From IMG/VR virus record IMGVR_UViG_3300044742_000117, positions 1-25,857 of that record: a stretch of 25,857 nucleotides of DNA. The stretch is one strand, 5' to 3'. The notes under the pieces were generated by a model. The model was not told the DNA's origin and ran no database searches. It worked only from the letters and a program-made list of their open reading frames with translations. Source of the DNA: a virus. The position numbers were made by a program, and so were the translations under genes. This document shows, piece by piece, positions 6,942 to 15,500 of this stretch; position 1 is the first letter of the stretch; every line of letters starts with the position of its first letter.

Positions 6942-8603
6942 CTAACGTGCGTGTCCGCCGAGGTACGCCTTTGCAAGCTCAGGATGAGCTTCCGAGACGT
7001 GTGAGATAGCTGCATCCTGAGACAGACTGTCCTCAGTCATTGCAGCCCTGACAAGCCGTGCGAACTCCTGACGATCACGAGTGAAGTCACCCGTGACCTG
7101 ACCTTCGACTACGGTGGTGTCATCGCTACGCGATGATCCACTTTCGCCCTGCGGAACACTTGCATGCTCCGATGCAGTTGCATCGAGTAGCTCACGAAGA
7201 TCATCATGGTTGAACTGCCGAGTGCTAATGCGCAGATGAGACTGTGCAATCTGCTCACGAACAAGCGGCGAATATCCACGTTTCTGACCTTCGAACGACG
7301 CGAACGAATTCGCGAACAGATTCGCTTCCTGTCCACGATTGTCCTGCTCCAGACGCGCAAGTGCCTGCGCCTGCTCAGGATAGTCCGACTCGAAACTGCG
7401 CTGCGAAGTTGCAGCAGCAACAGCTTCATTGAGCGGGACAACAATCGAATCCACAGACTGCGCGACCGCCGTTGCAAGTTCATCATCGGTCGTCTCGTCC
7501 GTAAACTCGATACCGAGGGCGGTAGCCCTCGCCTCAAGCCACTCCCTATTCATTGACTCCTCCGGTTCATTGACGATCGGTGGCGGATCGCGCCTCCATC
7601 CTCCCTCAATTGCAGGATCGCCCTCTTCGGGCGGCTCGCGTGGTGTCGGTTCACCACCCAACCCTGTGCCGGGTTCCGAATGCTCCTTGTCTGCGTCGTA
7701 TGATTGCCGTCGCTCAGGGACGTCCGACACAGATCGTGCAACTGCAATAGATGTAGCCTGTGAACCACCCCCTGTTGCCTCGACTAGTACATCTTCGAAT
7801 GTTGCAATCTCATCGGCCATGCCTGTAGAGACTGCACGTTCTGCACCGAGCACACGTCCCTCAAGAGAGCGAACCTGTTCGGGATCGAGACCCCTGCCCG
7901 CTGCAACTGACGTGATGAATCTCTCGTTGAGATCACCGACGATCTCACTCAGATACTCACGTGACTCTGGTGTGAGGGTTTCAAACTCGGCTGCCTTGAA
8001 CCGACCAGCCTTGATTACGGTCTCCTTCACACCCTCTTGCTGTAGCTTGCCCGACTCGTCGGTATGCACGATGTACGTACCCACGTTGCCCGACATGCTG
8101 GAAGGCGACACGAACAACTTGGTTGCTTGTGATGCGAGACCGAAAGCAGCCGATGCCGCCATAGTGTTGGCGATTGCATAGATTGGCTTTATGTCGCGAC
8201 CCTGCCGAATCTCCATGGCGGTCTCTTCAATCAGTGCAGACGAGCCACCGGGTGAGTCGACATCGAGCACAATCGACGTAATCGAATCGTCTGAGAGAAG
8301 CTGGCGAAAGTCCTGTCGCCACTGCTCAAGAGAAGTGGCACCGCTCATCTCGGTCATGAGGTTGGCCTTGGGGAAGATAGGGCCATGTAGAGGTAGCACG
8401 CCCACAACACCTGTGCGCTGTACCGTCGGAGGTACCGCACGCTGATTGGCACCCTGCATACGCAGACGAATCTCTTCCTGCGTGATAGTGCCATTGATAT
8501 GCATGTCGACTAGCTCAAGCATCATCTTGAGCGCGCCCGGCAGCATCATCCACGGTGTCGTGGTGATCTTGGAAATGATGTTCGAATAGTCCTTCATAGG
8601 CAT
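6942..8603 (-). CDS. S49-family capsid maturation protease with C-terminal scaffold-like region
   Basis: A 553-residue protein. Residues ~65-270 match the SppA/S49 fold: VVGVLPLHGPI, then ITSIVLDVDSPGGSS with the oxyanion-type SPGG at 117-120, then MAASAAFG with the predicted nucleophile Ser151, then IKAGRFKAAEF with the predicted general base Lys203. The region from ~290 to 345 is Pro/Glu/Gly-rich, a likely linker and cleavage region. Residues ~350-553 are charged and helical (LNEAVAAATSQRSFESDYPEQAQALARLEQ), consistent with an internal scaffold. Protease-scaffold fusions are known in several phage lineages. The gene directly follows the portal stop (TAGATG). The fusion boundary and scaffold function are inferred from composition. 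Confidence 0.9.
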   Translation of the reverse strand: MPMKDYSNIISKITTTPWMMLPGALKMMLELVDMHINGTITQEEIRLRMQGANQRAVPPTVQRTGVVGVLPLHGPIFPKANLMTEMSGATSLEQWRQDFRQLLSDDSITSIVLDVDSPGGSSALIEETAMEIRQGRDIKPIYAIANTMAASAAFGLASQATKLFVSPSSMSGNVGTYIVHTDESGKLQQEGVKETVIKAGRFKAAEFETLTPESREYLSEIVGDLNERFITSVAAGRGLDPEQVRSLEGRVLGAERAVSTGMADEIATFEDVLVEATGGGSQATSIAVARSVSDVPERRQSYDADKEHSEPGTGLGGEPTPREPPEEGDPAIEGGWRRDPPPIVNEPEESMNREWLEARATALGIEFTDETTDDELATAVAQSVDSIVVPLNEAVAAATSQRSFESDYPEQAQALARLEQDNRGQEANLFANSFASFEGQKRGYSPLVREQIAQSHLRISTRQFNHDDLRELLDATASEHASVPQGESGSSRSDDTTVVEGQVTGDFTRDRQEFARLVRAAMTEDSLSQDAAISHVSEAHPELAKAYLGGHAR

Positions 8604-10088
8604 CTACCCTTCGGCGTTCGTAGGGTCTGCGGTGTCGGGCGCATTGAGCCGCCCCGGATTCTGTGCAGGAGAATTGCCCGGATCAAACTTTCCCGGTGTG
8701 AGTGGTGCATCGATGATCTTACGTGCCCACTCCTCCAACTCTGGGGTGTAGTTGATGATCTGATTCTTCATCAAGTTTGCTACCGCAGAGGCCCACTGCT
8801 GCAAGTCCTTCGTCTCACCGATGTTACGTACACGCAACTTCGGAAACTTGTCGGTCTTGAAGTTGTAACCAACAAGGTAAGGGACGCAGTATAGGTTGAT
8901 TGAGTCACAGATTTGATTGCCGATATAGCGGAGAGACTTGTTGAACATGTCTTGGTGAGAACCTGACGTGGCCCTACCTCCACCTGTTCCCTCCAGTCCG
9001 AGTAGCAAGAACTGCGTCATCGTGTTGAGCATGATCGTTCCATTGTGGTGTTCGATTGAACGCATCACGTCAACCGGCTGACCCGGCAACTCCAAGAAAC
9101 TCAACCCCCACTTGGGCGGGAGCACCGCGCCACCATGCTCGTTCGTTCGGATATTGCGAACCAGCTCTAGGGCAGCGGTCTTGTCCGAATCCTTATATCC
9201 CGGCGGGAGAACGATGACCGGGAAGCCCATGCCATGACGTTCCTTCTGGATACCATCAATGTTGTAGAGATTGCTCTTGAAGTACCACGGCCGATACGAC
9301 GTACGTAGCAGCGACTTCCCTTCAAGGTTTCCACCTTTACGGTTGTGCGTGAAGATGATCAACTTCTCGATGTCTATGTCGACATCCTTCGGCTTGCCGT
9401 CACCTTGCACTGCCGACTGTGTAATCGATATCGGCCCGCCGTAGTCGTCGTACTTGATCTCCTTGATGGTCGGAGTCGGACGCGCAGAGAGCTTGCGTAG
9501 CATCGTATAGACCCTACGATTTGCGCCGGTCTTGCGCGGAGACCACTCGCGCTCTTCCCATACCTTCTCAATCGCGGAGTAGCCGAACTCATACATACGG
9601 AGGATGTCTTCCAGAACGTTGAGGAACGGACTGTTCGAACCCTCCAGCAAGTTGTACTGTACAAACTCGCCAATGACTAGAGCTTCTTCGCTGTCGTCGA
9701 AAGGCTCGACAAAGTAGTCGGCACCCATAACGGGCATCTTTGCAGCGCGAAGTGATACGTCGACAGCGGCATCGCCATTCGCCATCTCGTCATACAAGTT
9801 GAACGCGGTCTGACGATTCGCGAGAGCAGGAACTACATCGCGAACGAGTCCGCCACGACTCGATCCAAGTTCGACACCAACGGCGGTACCGGGATCGATT
9901 GTCCCACCCGCCGCATAGCTCGTGCCAGTTACACGCCGACGTGGATCGGTAGTCGTTGCCTGTCTCCCCATGAGGCGAGACACGAACGATTGCTTGTTCT
10001 CTGCAACGCGCACAAACCCCACAACTGCGGGGTCGGCTAGCGCAATCTCAAGAAGTTCTGAGTCTGTCAGTTCTCTAGTATCGGCCAT
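8604..10088 (-). CDS. Portal protein (DUF935-like)
   Basis: A 494-residue protein forming the dodecameric DNA entry ring. Diagnostic stretches include EMANGDAAVDVSLRAAKMPVMGADYFVEP, a stem-like segment FEYGYSAIEKVWE-type (here MYEFGYSAIEKVWEERE), LIIFTHNRKGGNLEGKSLLR, and FKSNLYNIDGIQKERHGMGFPVIVLPPGY, which matches the DUF935/Mu gp29-like portal family better than SPP1-type portals. The start overlaps the terminase by 14 nt. The C-terminus is Pro/Asn-rich (GKFDPGNSPAQNPGRLN). Confidence 0.92.
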   Translation of the reverse strand: MADTRELTDSELLEIALADPAVVGFVRVAENKQSFVSRLMGRQATTTDPRRRVTGTSYAAGGTIDPGTAVGVELGSSRGGLVRDVVPALANRQTAFNLYDEMANGDAAVDVSLRAAKMPVMGADYFVEPFDDSEEALVIGEFVQYNLLEGSNSPFLNVLEDILRMYEFGYSAIEKVWEEREWSPRKTGANRRVYTMLRKLSARPTPTIKEIKYDDYGGPISITQSAVQGDGKPKDVDIDIEKLIIFTHNRKGGNLEGKSLLRTSYRPWYFKSNLYNIDGIQKERHGMGFPVIVLPPGYKDSDKTAALELVRNIRTNEHGGAVLPPKWGLSFLELPGQPVDVMRSIEHHNGTIMLNTMTQFLLLGLEGTGGGRATSGSHQDMFNKSLRYIGNQICDSINLYCVPYLVGYNFKTDKFPKLRVRNIGETKDLQQWASAVANLMKNQIINYTPELEEWARKIIDAPLTPGKFDPGNSPAQNPGRLNAPDTADPTNAEG

Positions 10089-11487
10089 ATCGAGCGAGTG
10101 ATTCGTTGTTCTGGAAGAACGTCTCCGACTCGCTTTTACGACCCGGAGAGTAGATGTCGCTCAGGGACGCGCCAGCGCCGTTCTCGAAATACTGACCGAT
10201 CCCGTATCGGATCGCGTCAGGGCCGTGATCGTCGTGCTTGTATTGTCCCTCCATCGAGTTAGTTCCTTCCTTGGGATCGGGCCTGTGCAACTGATCCATC
10301 TGTCGAATCAAGTGCTCACAGGATGGATCGATGGTGAGTCGTGGCAGTCCAGTCGGCTGCACTTTCAGCATACGCTTGACATGCTCGATACCGAGTGACC
10401 AACTCTCGTGTGGGGTCGACGCAATGTCCTCACTGTAGATTTGCACACCTGTGATGATCGCGAGTGTGTTCGCACCATCAGGCCCACGAGGATCGCCTGC
10501 GCCCCAATCGACATGGTAGTAAGGCGGATTCTGCCTCGCCTTGAGAATCTGTGCATGCTCCATGGTGGTGAGATCGGACACCTGATACTCACGCCACACA
10601 TAGAAGTTTTCGTCACTGTCGATCATCACGTCGTAGCAACAGAACGGATTGTTGAACCCGTAGTCGAGGAACCACACGTTACGCCACTCGGAACGATATG
10701 GGATTTCCTTGACATGGATATCGTGATCAAACTCGTCGTAAATCTTTCCGGCGAAGGCGGTGAATTCAGCACCGACTTCCTGCATGAACCACTGCCGCGT
10801 TACGCTCTCCTCGATGTCGATGATCTCGGGATCGTTGCGACCACCGGGATAGATGATGTGGTTCTCCCATGAGGGGAGACGCCAGGACTCGTACATCGGA
10901 TATCGCTGTCGGTTCTGCCCTAGACGCCACAAGCCTTGATACCAGTTGTACCCACGTGGTGTCGAAGTAAAGATTGCCCAGCCACGGGTGCCGGAACCGT
11001 CAGGATCGGACAGCGCAGGACGTACGTACTGTTCCCATGTGTCAGACGTGTGTCGTGCAGCCTCGGCCATGATCACACCGGCCAGACCTTCACCGAGTAG
11101 TGTGTCCTGATGCTGAGCCGACTTGACTTCGAGCAACGATCCAGTCGGCATCTGAATCATCATGTCACCCTGCTTGACGTTGTATGACTTCTTGATCCGC
11201 TTGTCCCCACCAAGGCCAAGCTTCTTCATGATGTTGAAATATACAATGCGGAACTCCTTCTCCGCAGTTGTATACTTTGGCCCAACGATCCAGTACCGAC
11301 CAGGATTCTCTGGGTCAAGTAGGGCAGCGGTTAGCTCGTTCGCACCGAACGTCGTCTTGCCATAGCGACGACCGCACGCAAGAATCTTGAAGCGTGCATC
11401 TGAATCGTGAATGGCCTTCTGCTTCGCAGAGTGTGGCTTGTAGCCGAGCTTGTCGAAGATGTACTGCTTGCGTTCAAGATCGATCAC
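10075..11487 (-). CDS. terL: Terminase large subunit (packaging ATPase/nuclease)
   Basis: A 470-residue protein that pumps DNA into the procapsid and cuts concatemers. The ATPase domain shows Walker A GRRYGKTT (39-46), Walker B GLAGVIMAEA with Glu142, and coupling motif TSTPRG (174-179). The RNase H-like nuclease domain shows FLDYGFNN with Asp275, HVDWGAGDPRGPDG around Asp327 and a final acidic cluster HDDHGPDAIRYG (418-429), as expected for the metal-binding triad. The start is a GTG overlapping the upstream stop (TAGTG), with GAGG about 11 nt upstream. It is followed by the portal gene. Full-length and intact. Confidence 0.96.
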   Translation of the reverse strand: MIDLERKQYIFDKLGYKPHSAKQKAIHDSDARFKILACGRRYGKTTFGANELTAALLDPENPGRYWIVGPKYTTAEKEFRIVYFNIMKKLGLGGDKRIKKSYNVKQGDMMIQMPTGSLLEVKSAQHQDTLLGEGLAGVIMAEAARHTSDTWEQYVRPALSDPDGSGTRGWAIFTSTPRGYNWYQGLWRLGQNRQRYPMYESWRLPSWENHIIYPGGRNDPEIIDIEESVTRQWFMQEVGAEFTAFAGKIYDEFDHDIHVKEIPYRSEWRNVWFLDYGFNNPFCCYDVMIDSDENFYVWREYQVSDLTTMEHAQILKARQNPPYYHVDWGAGDPRGPDGANTLAIITGVQIYSEDIASTPHESWSLGIEHVKRMLKVQPTGLPRLTIDPSCEHLIRQMDQLHRPDPKEGTNSMEGQYKHDDHGPDAIRYGIGQYFENGAGASLSDIYSPGRKSESETFFQNNESLARYGRY

Positions 11488-11705
11488 TACAGCACCAACC
11501 TCATGATCTCATCCTCATCGACGCCCTTCTTCTTAGCGTTCTGAATCGCTCTACACGCAAAGTGCAGCTCGACAGAGGAAGAGGCGAGAAGTTCAGCATT
11601 ACGCTTTGAGAAGCCTGAGCTACGCAACCACTGCAAGCGCCAGAGGTAGACCTTGTTCGGCTCGACTTCCTGACCGATCTCATTCTCTGTCAGTACCTTC
11701 GCCAT
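11487..11705 (-). CDS. Small helical protein, possible terminase small subunit
   Basis: A 72-residue protein directly upstream of and overlapping terL by one base. The sequence YLWRLQWLRSSGFSKRNAELLASSSVELHFACRAIQNAKKKG is short and helical, followed by VDEDEIMRLVL. It is far shorter than usual small terminases (often 130-180 residues) and lacks an obvious HTH plus oligomerisation region. Comparable short ORFs precede terL in some actinophages. Position suggests a role in packaging, but the assignment is weak. It could equally be a small regulatory or hypothetical protein. Confidence 0.55.
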   Translation of the reverse strand: MAKVLTENEIGQEVEPNKVYLWRLQWLRSSGFSKRNAELLASSSVELHFACRAIQNAKKKGVDEDEIMRLVL

Positions 11706-11706
11706 A

Positions 11707-12024
11707 TCAGTCTGCCTCCACTCGAAAGTATAGTGGCCCCTTCACAGGTGACTCCGATCCGTCTGTGTACTTGAGGTAGAGCTTGAAGTCGTCGCCCGCT
11801 GTATATCCTGCAAGAGTTGTGTCGATCTCACAGATAGCCTGCATCGGCCAGTCCGAATCGACAGTCCACGGAACATTTGTCTGTACAGCGGAGTTATCCG
11901 ACTTCTTACGCACATCGAAGAACTTGTTCGTGACAGGTGCGAGAGTGCTGATGTTATTCAGCCGATCCCGGACTGCAACGATCAATGCTTCGATCGTACC
12001 CTTCTGTAAAACTTCCATCGACAT
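11707..12024 (-). CDS. Small beta-rich virion protein, paralogue of the 18574-18873 product
   Basis: 105 residues. The C-terminal segment FKLYLKYTDGSESPVKGPLYFRV aligns well with FRLFVKFTVGSEVVRKGPFYFTI of the 99-residue protein at 18574-18873. This shared block marks the two as paralogues. The N-terminal half (EVLQKGTIEALIVAVRDRL) is helical and differs from the other copy. It begins at an ATG directly after the stop of the 1041-residue fibre gene, with GGAGGG 5 nt upstream. Small beta domains of this kind are common in baseplate or fibre-anchoring proteins. The function is inferred as fibre-associated. Confidence 0.72.
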   Translation of the reverse strand: MSMEVLQKGTIEALIVAVRDRLNNISTLAPVTNKFFDVRKKSDNSAVQTNVPWTVDSDWPMQAICEIDTTLAGYTAGDDFKLYLKYTDGSESPVKGPLYFRVEAD

Positions 12025-15000
12025 CTATGCCCTCCAACTGAATCGTGTCGTCTTCATCAGTGCCCACCTTGCAAACATCTCAAGCACGTCCCATCGGATT
12101 ACCCATCCGGCAGTTTCCCACCGGCCCAGGGGGACGGCGACTGCCCATCGTGTGGTATATCCAACGATGTCGAGTATGAAATCGACTTGGAGGAAGATTG
12201 CCCCCGGCTGCAAGTCGAGATAGACCTGTGCACTATCCGCATACTGGAACGATTCCGCCGAGAAAATCGAAAGTAGAAGTAGTACAGTTTGAGCGTCTAC
12301 CGGAGCAAAAACCTCCACAGTGGTGACGGTGAGGTCTAGGTAGATGGAGGCGAGATCGTCGTGAACCGCAACACTTGTGCCAGAGGAGATGAGATCGAGA
12401 TAGACAGATGCTGCGTCGACAAACTGCGCAATGTCGGTAGACGTGATGGTCAGAGCTAGCGGAACAATGTTCGCATCGACATACTGAGCCGTGTCCGTCT
12501 GGCTGCACTGGAGATCAAGGTAGACGGAATCGGCGTCGCTTCGCTCACGGATATCTGCACTCGCTACGGTAAGATCGAGGTATACCGTGTTGGAGTCGAG
12601 AAAATCGGCAGTGTCTGTTCCCGACGCAACCAGATCAACGAGGATGGTATCTGCGTCGTTCGTAGCACCAGACTGTGACTCGTTACCAGAGCATTGAATG
12701 TCCAGATATACGGATGCAGTGTCGGTGCCTGCGAATACATCTGCACTCGTGATTGTAATGACGACGTTGCCGGTAGCACTGTCAATTCCTGCGAAGACTT
12801 GTGTGTCGGAAGTCTGAAGATCGAGGTAGACGGTGGCTGCGTCAACGAAGTCTGCCGCTTCGACGGACGTGAGTGAGAGATCGAAGTAGATGCTGTCCGC
12901 ATCGAATGTAGTGTGATCCTCGGTCGCAGAAGTAGAGAGATCGAGATAGACCGTGTCAGCATCCGATGCAGCCGTCGTCTGTATATCCGTACCTGATGCC
13001 TGAAGATCAACGTAGATCGAGTCGGCATCGTATGTAGTGTGCTCTTCTGTGGCGGTGACTTGCAGGTCGAAGTAGACTGAGTTTGCATCAACAGCCTGAA
13101 GGGTGTCCGTCGCGCTTGGCGTTAGAAGAACATAGACGGTTTGCGCATCAACATCTTGCGCGACATCCGTCGATGTGGTTGTGAGATCGACGTAGATCGT
13201 ATCCGCATCGGTAGTAACTCGCTCAGTGAATTCAGTACCGGATGCCTGTAGGTCGAGATAGACGGAGGCAGACTCGACAGACTCTTCGATGTCCGTACTC
13301 GACGGAGCCAGTAGGAGGCTAACTGTCGCGGTGTCAACGAACTGAGCGGTGTCGGTTGCGCTTGTGCTGATGTCGACATAGACGGAAGCACTGTCCACGA
13401 ATTCAGCGAGTTCGCTGGATACCACGTTGAGGTCGACGTATATCGTGGCTGCGTCGAACAGCTCGTGAAGTTCAACTGAGTTGATTGAGAGTGTGAGTGG
13501 AACGGTGCCACTATCGACTCCTTGGAAGGTTTGTGTGTCGCTCGTCTGAAGGTCGAGGTAGATTTCAGCCGAGTCAAAGGTCGTATGCTCTTCTGTTGCA
13601 CTCGTGCTGAGATCGAAGTAGACAGTCGCGCTATCCGTATAGGCTACGCCTGTGGCCGCTGGCGTCTGCAAGCACGATTCGGCAACTTCGAATACGGTTG
13701 CATCCCCGAGTGCGGCATAGCCTTGAACACGAATCTCCAGATCGGCATAGCTTGAGATGCTTGCTACGTCGCCGCTTGCAATGGCGAGGTTGTACGTGGT
13801 GAGGCTCGTGGTGAGATTGGCGGTCTCCAACACAGGCCCGATCGGAGTCGCACCATCCCAGAGCTGCGCACGGATCGTGCCGTAATCACCGGAGCTTGTC
13901 TTTCGCGCGCGGATGACAAGATAGTGACCCGTATCAACACCGGGATCGGTGCCTGAGCTAAGACTCAGCCGCGCCCACTGTGTCGACTTCGGCCCGACAT
14001 CGACGCCGGACGGCGTGAGTGTCAGCGGTACGGTTGCAGACTCGACCCCCGCGAAGGCTTGTACGTCGCTCGTCGTGAGATCGAAGTAGACGGTCGCTAC
14101 TTCCGCCTCTTCCTCGATCTCCGTACCGGATGCTTGCACATCGACATAGGCTGTAGCACTATCAACAGCATCGAATCCCTGCGTATCCGAGACTTGAATG
14201 TCTACATAGACCGTGGCGCTATCAACAGCCACGAACGCTTGCGCATCCGACGTTTGTAGATCGATCAGTACTTCGGCTGAATCGAGTATCTCTTTGAACT
14301 CGGTTCCACTCGCTTGCAGATCGACAAGGACGGTCGCTGTATCGGGAATCTCATGTAGTTCGGTAGCCGACACCGATAGTGCCATTGGAACGGTTACAGA
14401 GTCAACGCCTTCGAATACTTCCGTGCCCGACGCCTGTAGATCAACTAGTACGGTTGCACTATCGGTGGTAGCTCCGGCGGCAGCGGGATAGATCGCCACA
14501 AGGAAATCGCCATTCAGTTCCCTCGATCCCATCGGCCATAACGACGGGAGTGTCTCGCTCGACGCTGTTAGCTGCCGCGACTCACCGGCTACGTTGACCT
14601 TGGAACCTGCGGAGCCTGTGCCTCCACTACCGATGGCAGCAAAGTTTGAATAGCTTGTCGAAGCCGCAGTTGGCTGTGAAGCGACAGCACCGACATGGAT
14701 ACCCATCGCTATGAACAGGTAGTCCTTACTTCCGCCCGAAGGTGTAATCGAACACTGCTGCAAGTTGATGCTATCGGCCGTAATTTCGGTGCCAATCTCC
14801 AAAATCGTTCCTGAAGTTGCAGCCCCTGTGATTCGCCAAACGATTGCAGCCCATCTAACAGAAGCACCAGTGCCTGCTATGCTGACATCAACGGTGCTTC
14901 CCTCCGAACCATCAGCGACTCTGTACAGAACGTACTGCCATGCATTGTCGTGTGAACCGGGAATCGGTGGACTGAACCCTGAGTCAGTCCATCCAGTAGC

Positions 15001-15150
15001 GGTAGGCACGCTACCGTTATTCAGCCCTATAAGCATCACAAGCAAATCGCCGGATGCAATAGATGAAGGCAGAGAAACAGTCAGCGGTTCGGTATCAACC
15101 GTACCACCTGAAGTGCTAGTAGCTCTACCTGCATCGACGGGCGATGCCAT
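12025..15150 (-). CDS. Large repeat-rich tail fibre / adhesin-like protein
   Basis: A 1041-residue protein, the largest complete gene here. Residues ~1-225 form a beta-sandwich-like domain (GDLLVMLIGLNN, GWTDSGFS, WQYVLYRVADGSEGSTVDVSIAG, RWAAIVWRITGA) of a type common in phage fibres. Residues 232-391 hold 8 copies of a 20-residue repeat. Residues 392-507 form a second beta domain (GHYLVIRARKTSSGDYGTIRAQLW, SYADLEIRVQGY). Residues 508-987 hold about 24 further repeats. The C-terminus is an RW-rich motif (TRWAVAVPLGRWETAGWVIRW). The architecture fits a long surface-exposed fibre or capsid/tail adhesin. A Gly-rich signal peptide is absent. The exact receptor cannot be predicted. Confidence 0.85.
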   Translation of the reverse strand: MASPVDAGRATSTSGGTVDTEPLTVSLPSSIASGDLLVMLIGLNNGSVPTATGWTDSGFSPPIPGSHDNAWQYVLYRVADGSEGSTVDVSIAGTGASVRWAAIVWRITGAATSGTILEIGTEITADSINLQQCSITPSGGSKDYLFIAMGIHVGAVASQPTAASTSYSNFAAIGSGGTGSAGSKVNVAGESRQLTASSETLPSLWPMGSRELNGDFLVAIYPAAAGATTDSATVLVDLQASGTEVFEGVDSVTVPMALSVSATELHEIPDTATVLVDLQASGTEFKEILDSAEVLIDLQTSDAQAFVAVDSATVYVDIQVSDTQGFDAVDSATAYVDVQASGTEIEEEAEVATVYFDLTTSDVQAFAGVESATVPLTLTPSGVDVGPKSTQWARLSLSSGTDPGVDTGHYLVIRARKTSSGDYGTIRAQLWDGATPIGPVLETANLTTSLTTYNLAIASGDVASISSYADLEIRVQGYAALGDATVFEVAESCLQTPAATGVAYTDSATVYFDLSTSATEEHTTFDSAEIYLDLQTSDTQTFQGVDSGTVPLTLSINSVELHELFDAATIYVDLNVVSSELAEFVDSASVYVDISTSATDTAQFVDTATVSLLLAPSSTDIEESVESASVYLDLQASGTEFTERVTTDADTIYVDLTTTSTDVAQDVDAQTVYVLLTPSATDTLQAVDANSVYFDLQVTATEEHTTYDADSIYVDLQASGTDIQTTAASDADTVYLDLSTSATEDHTTFDADSIYFDLSLTSVEAADFVDAATVYLDLQTSDTQVFAGIDSATGNVVITITSADVFAGTDTASVYLDIQCSGNESQSGATNDADTILVDLVASGTDTADFLDSNTVYLDLTVASADIRERSDADSVYLDLQCSQTDTAQYVDANIVPLALTITSTDIAQFVDAASVYLDLISSGTSVAVHDDLASIYLDLTVTTVEVFAPVDAQTVLLLLSIFSAESFQYADSAQVYLDLQPGAIFLQVDFILDIVGYTTRWAVAVPLGRWETAGWVIRWDVLEMFARWALMKTTRFSWRA
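12202..13629 (-). repeat. About 24 tandem 20-residue repeats (60 bp), block 2
   Basis: Repeat units follow the pattern [AD]-[ST]-[VI]-Y-[VLF]-D-[LI]-x-[TAV]-[ST]-x-x-[ED]-x(6)-D-[AS]. Most are exactly 20 residues; three units are 22. Typical units are ATVYLDLQTSDTQVFAGIDS and DSIYFDLSLTSVEAADFVDA. Each should give one or two beta strands. Units differ in sequence, so they have diverged and are not a recent expansion. Confidence 0.9.
13978..14457 (-). repeat. Eight tandem 20-residue repeats (60 bp), block 1
   Basis: Same repeat as the downstream block, starting ATVLVDLQASGTEVFEGVDS and ending at SGVDV. It is separated from block 2 by a non-repetitive beta domain of about 116 residues. The block is nearest the N-terminal domain of the 1041-residue protein. 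Confidence 0.9.
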
Positions 15151-15152
15151 CT

Positions 15153-15491
15153 CTAGCCTAGCGTAATAGTAATCTTACCCATGACCTGAGCGCCTTTGCC
15201 CGCCTTGTTCTCTTGGATTACCCAAATCTCAACATAGCCCGTATTTCCTGGAGGCGTCCATGCGGTAGAGATGCAACTTGCTCCATCAACAGCGACTTCG
15301 GTTTCGGTATATGTTGCATCACCCTTTGGATCTCCGGTCGGGTACCAGAGGAAGTACACATCAGCGTCCCCTGCGGTATAGCCGCAACCACTAACGGTTG
15401 AGCCATCCCAGGATAGGGTAGTGTTATGACGACCAGCATTAGCTACTGGCACGAGCAGTAGCGCGACGATAATGACTAGCAAGAAACGCAT
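15153..15491 (-). CDS. Small exported protein with Sec signal peptide
   Basis: 112 residues. The N-terminus is a clear signal peptide: MRF, a hydrophobic core LLVIIVALLLVPV and a likely cleavage after ANA (residues 17-19). The mature part is a beta-rich domain (TTLSWDGSTVSGCGY, ADVYFLWYPTGDPKG, TGYVEIWVIQEN) resembling a fibronectin III- or Ig-like sandwich, with Cys36 and Cys73 that could form a disulfide. The start has an excellent ribosome binding site (AAGGAGGG, 3 nt before ATG). It is surrounded by cytoplasmically assembled virion genes, so export is unexpected. It may be a moron acting at the host envelope, for example in superinfection exclusion, but the function is not shown. Confidence 0.8.
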   Translation of the reverse strand: MRFLLVIIVALLLVPVANAGRHNTTLSWDGSTVSGCGYTAGDADVYFLWYPTGDPKGDATYTETEVAVDGASCISTAWTPPGNTGYVEIWVIQENKAGKGAQVMGKITITLG

Positions 15492-15500
15492 GATCCCTCC

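Noticed and set aside
7429-8181. Plus-strand 250-codon open frame antisense to the protease
   Set aside because: Lies fully opposite the S49 protease gene with strong motifs, has low-complexity Ser/Pro/Arg content and no ribosome binding site; it is a shadow of the real gene.
9625-9650. tRNA T-loop-like GTTCGAACC
   Set aside because: Lies inside the portal gene and no cloverleaf can be formed around it.
12202-14457. CRISPR-like array
   Set aside because: The 60-bp periodicity is coding (20-residue units) with no conserved short repeat plus unique spacers.
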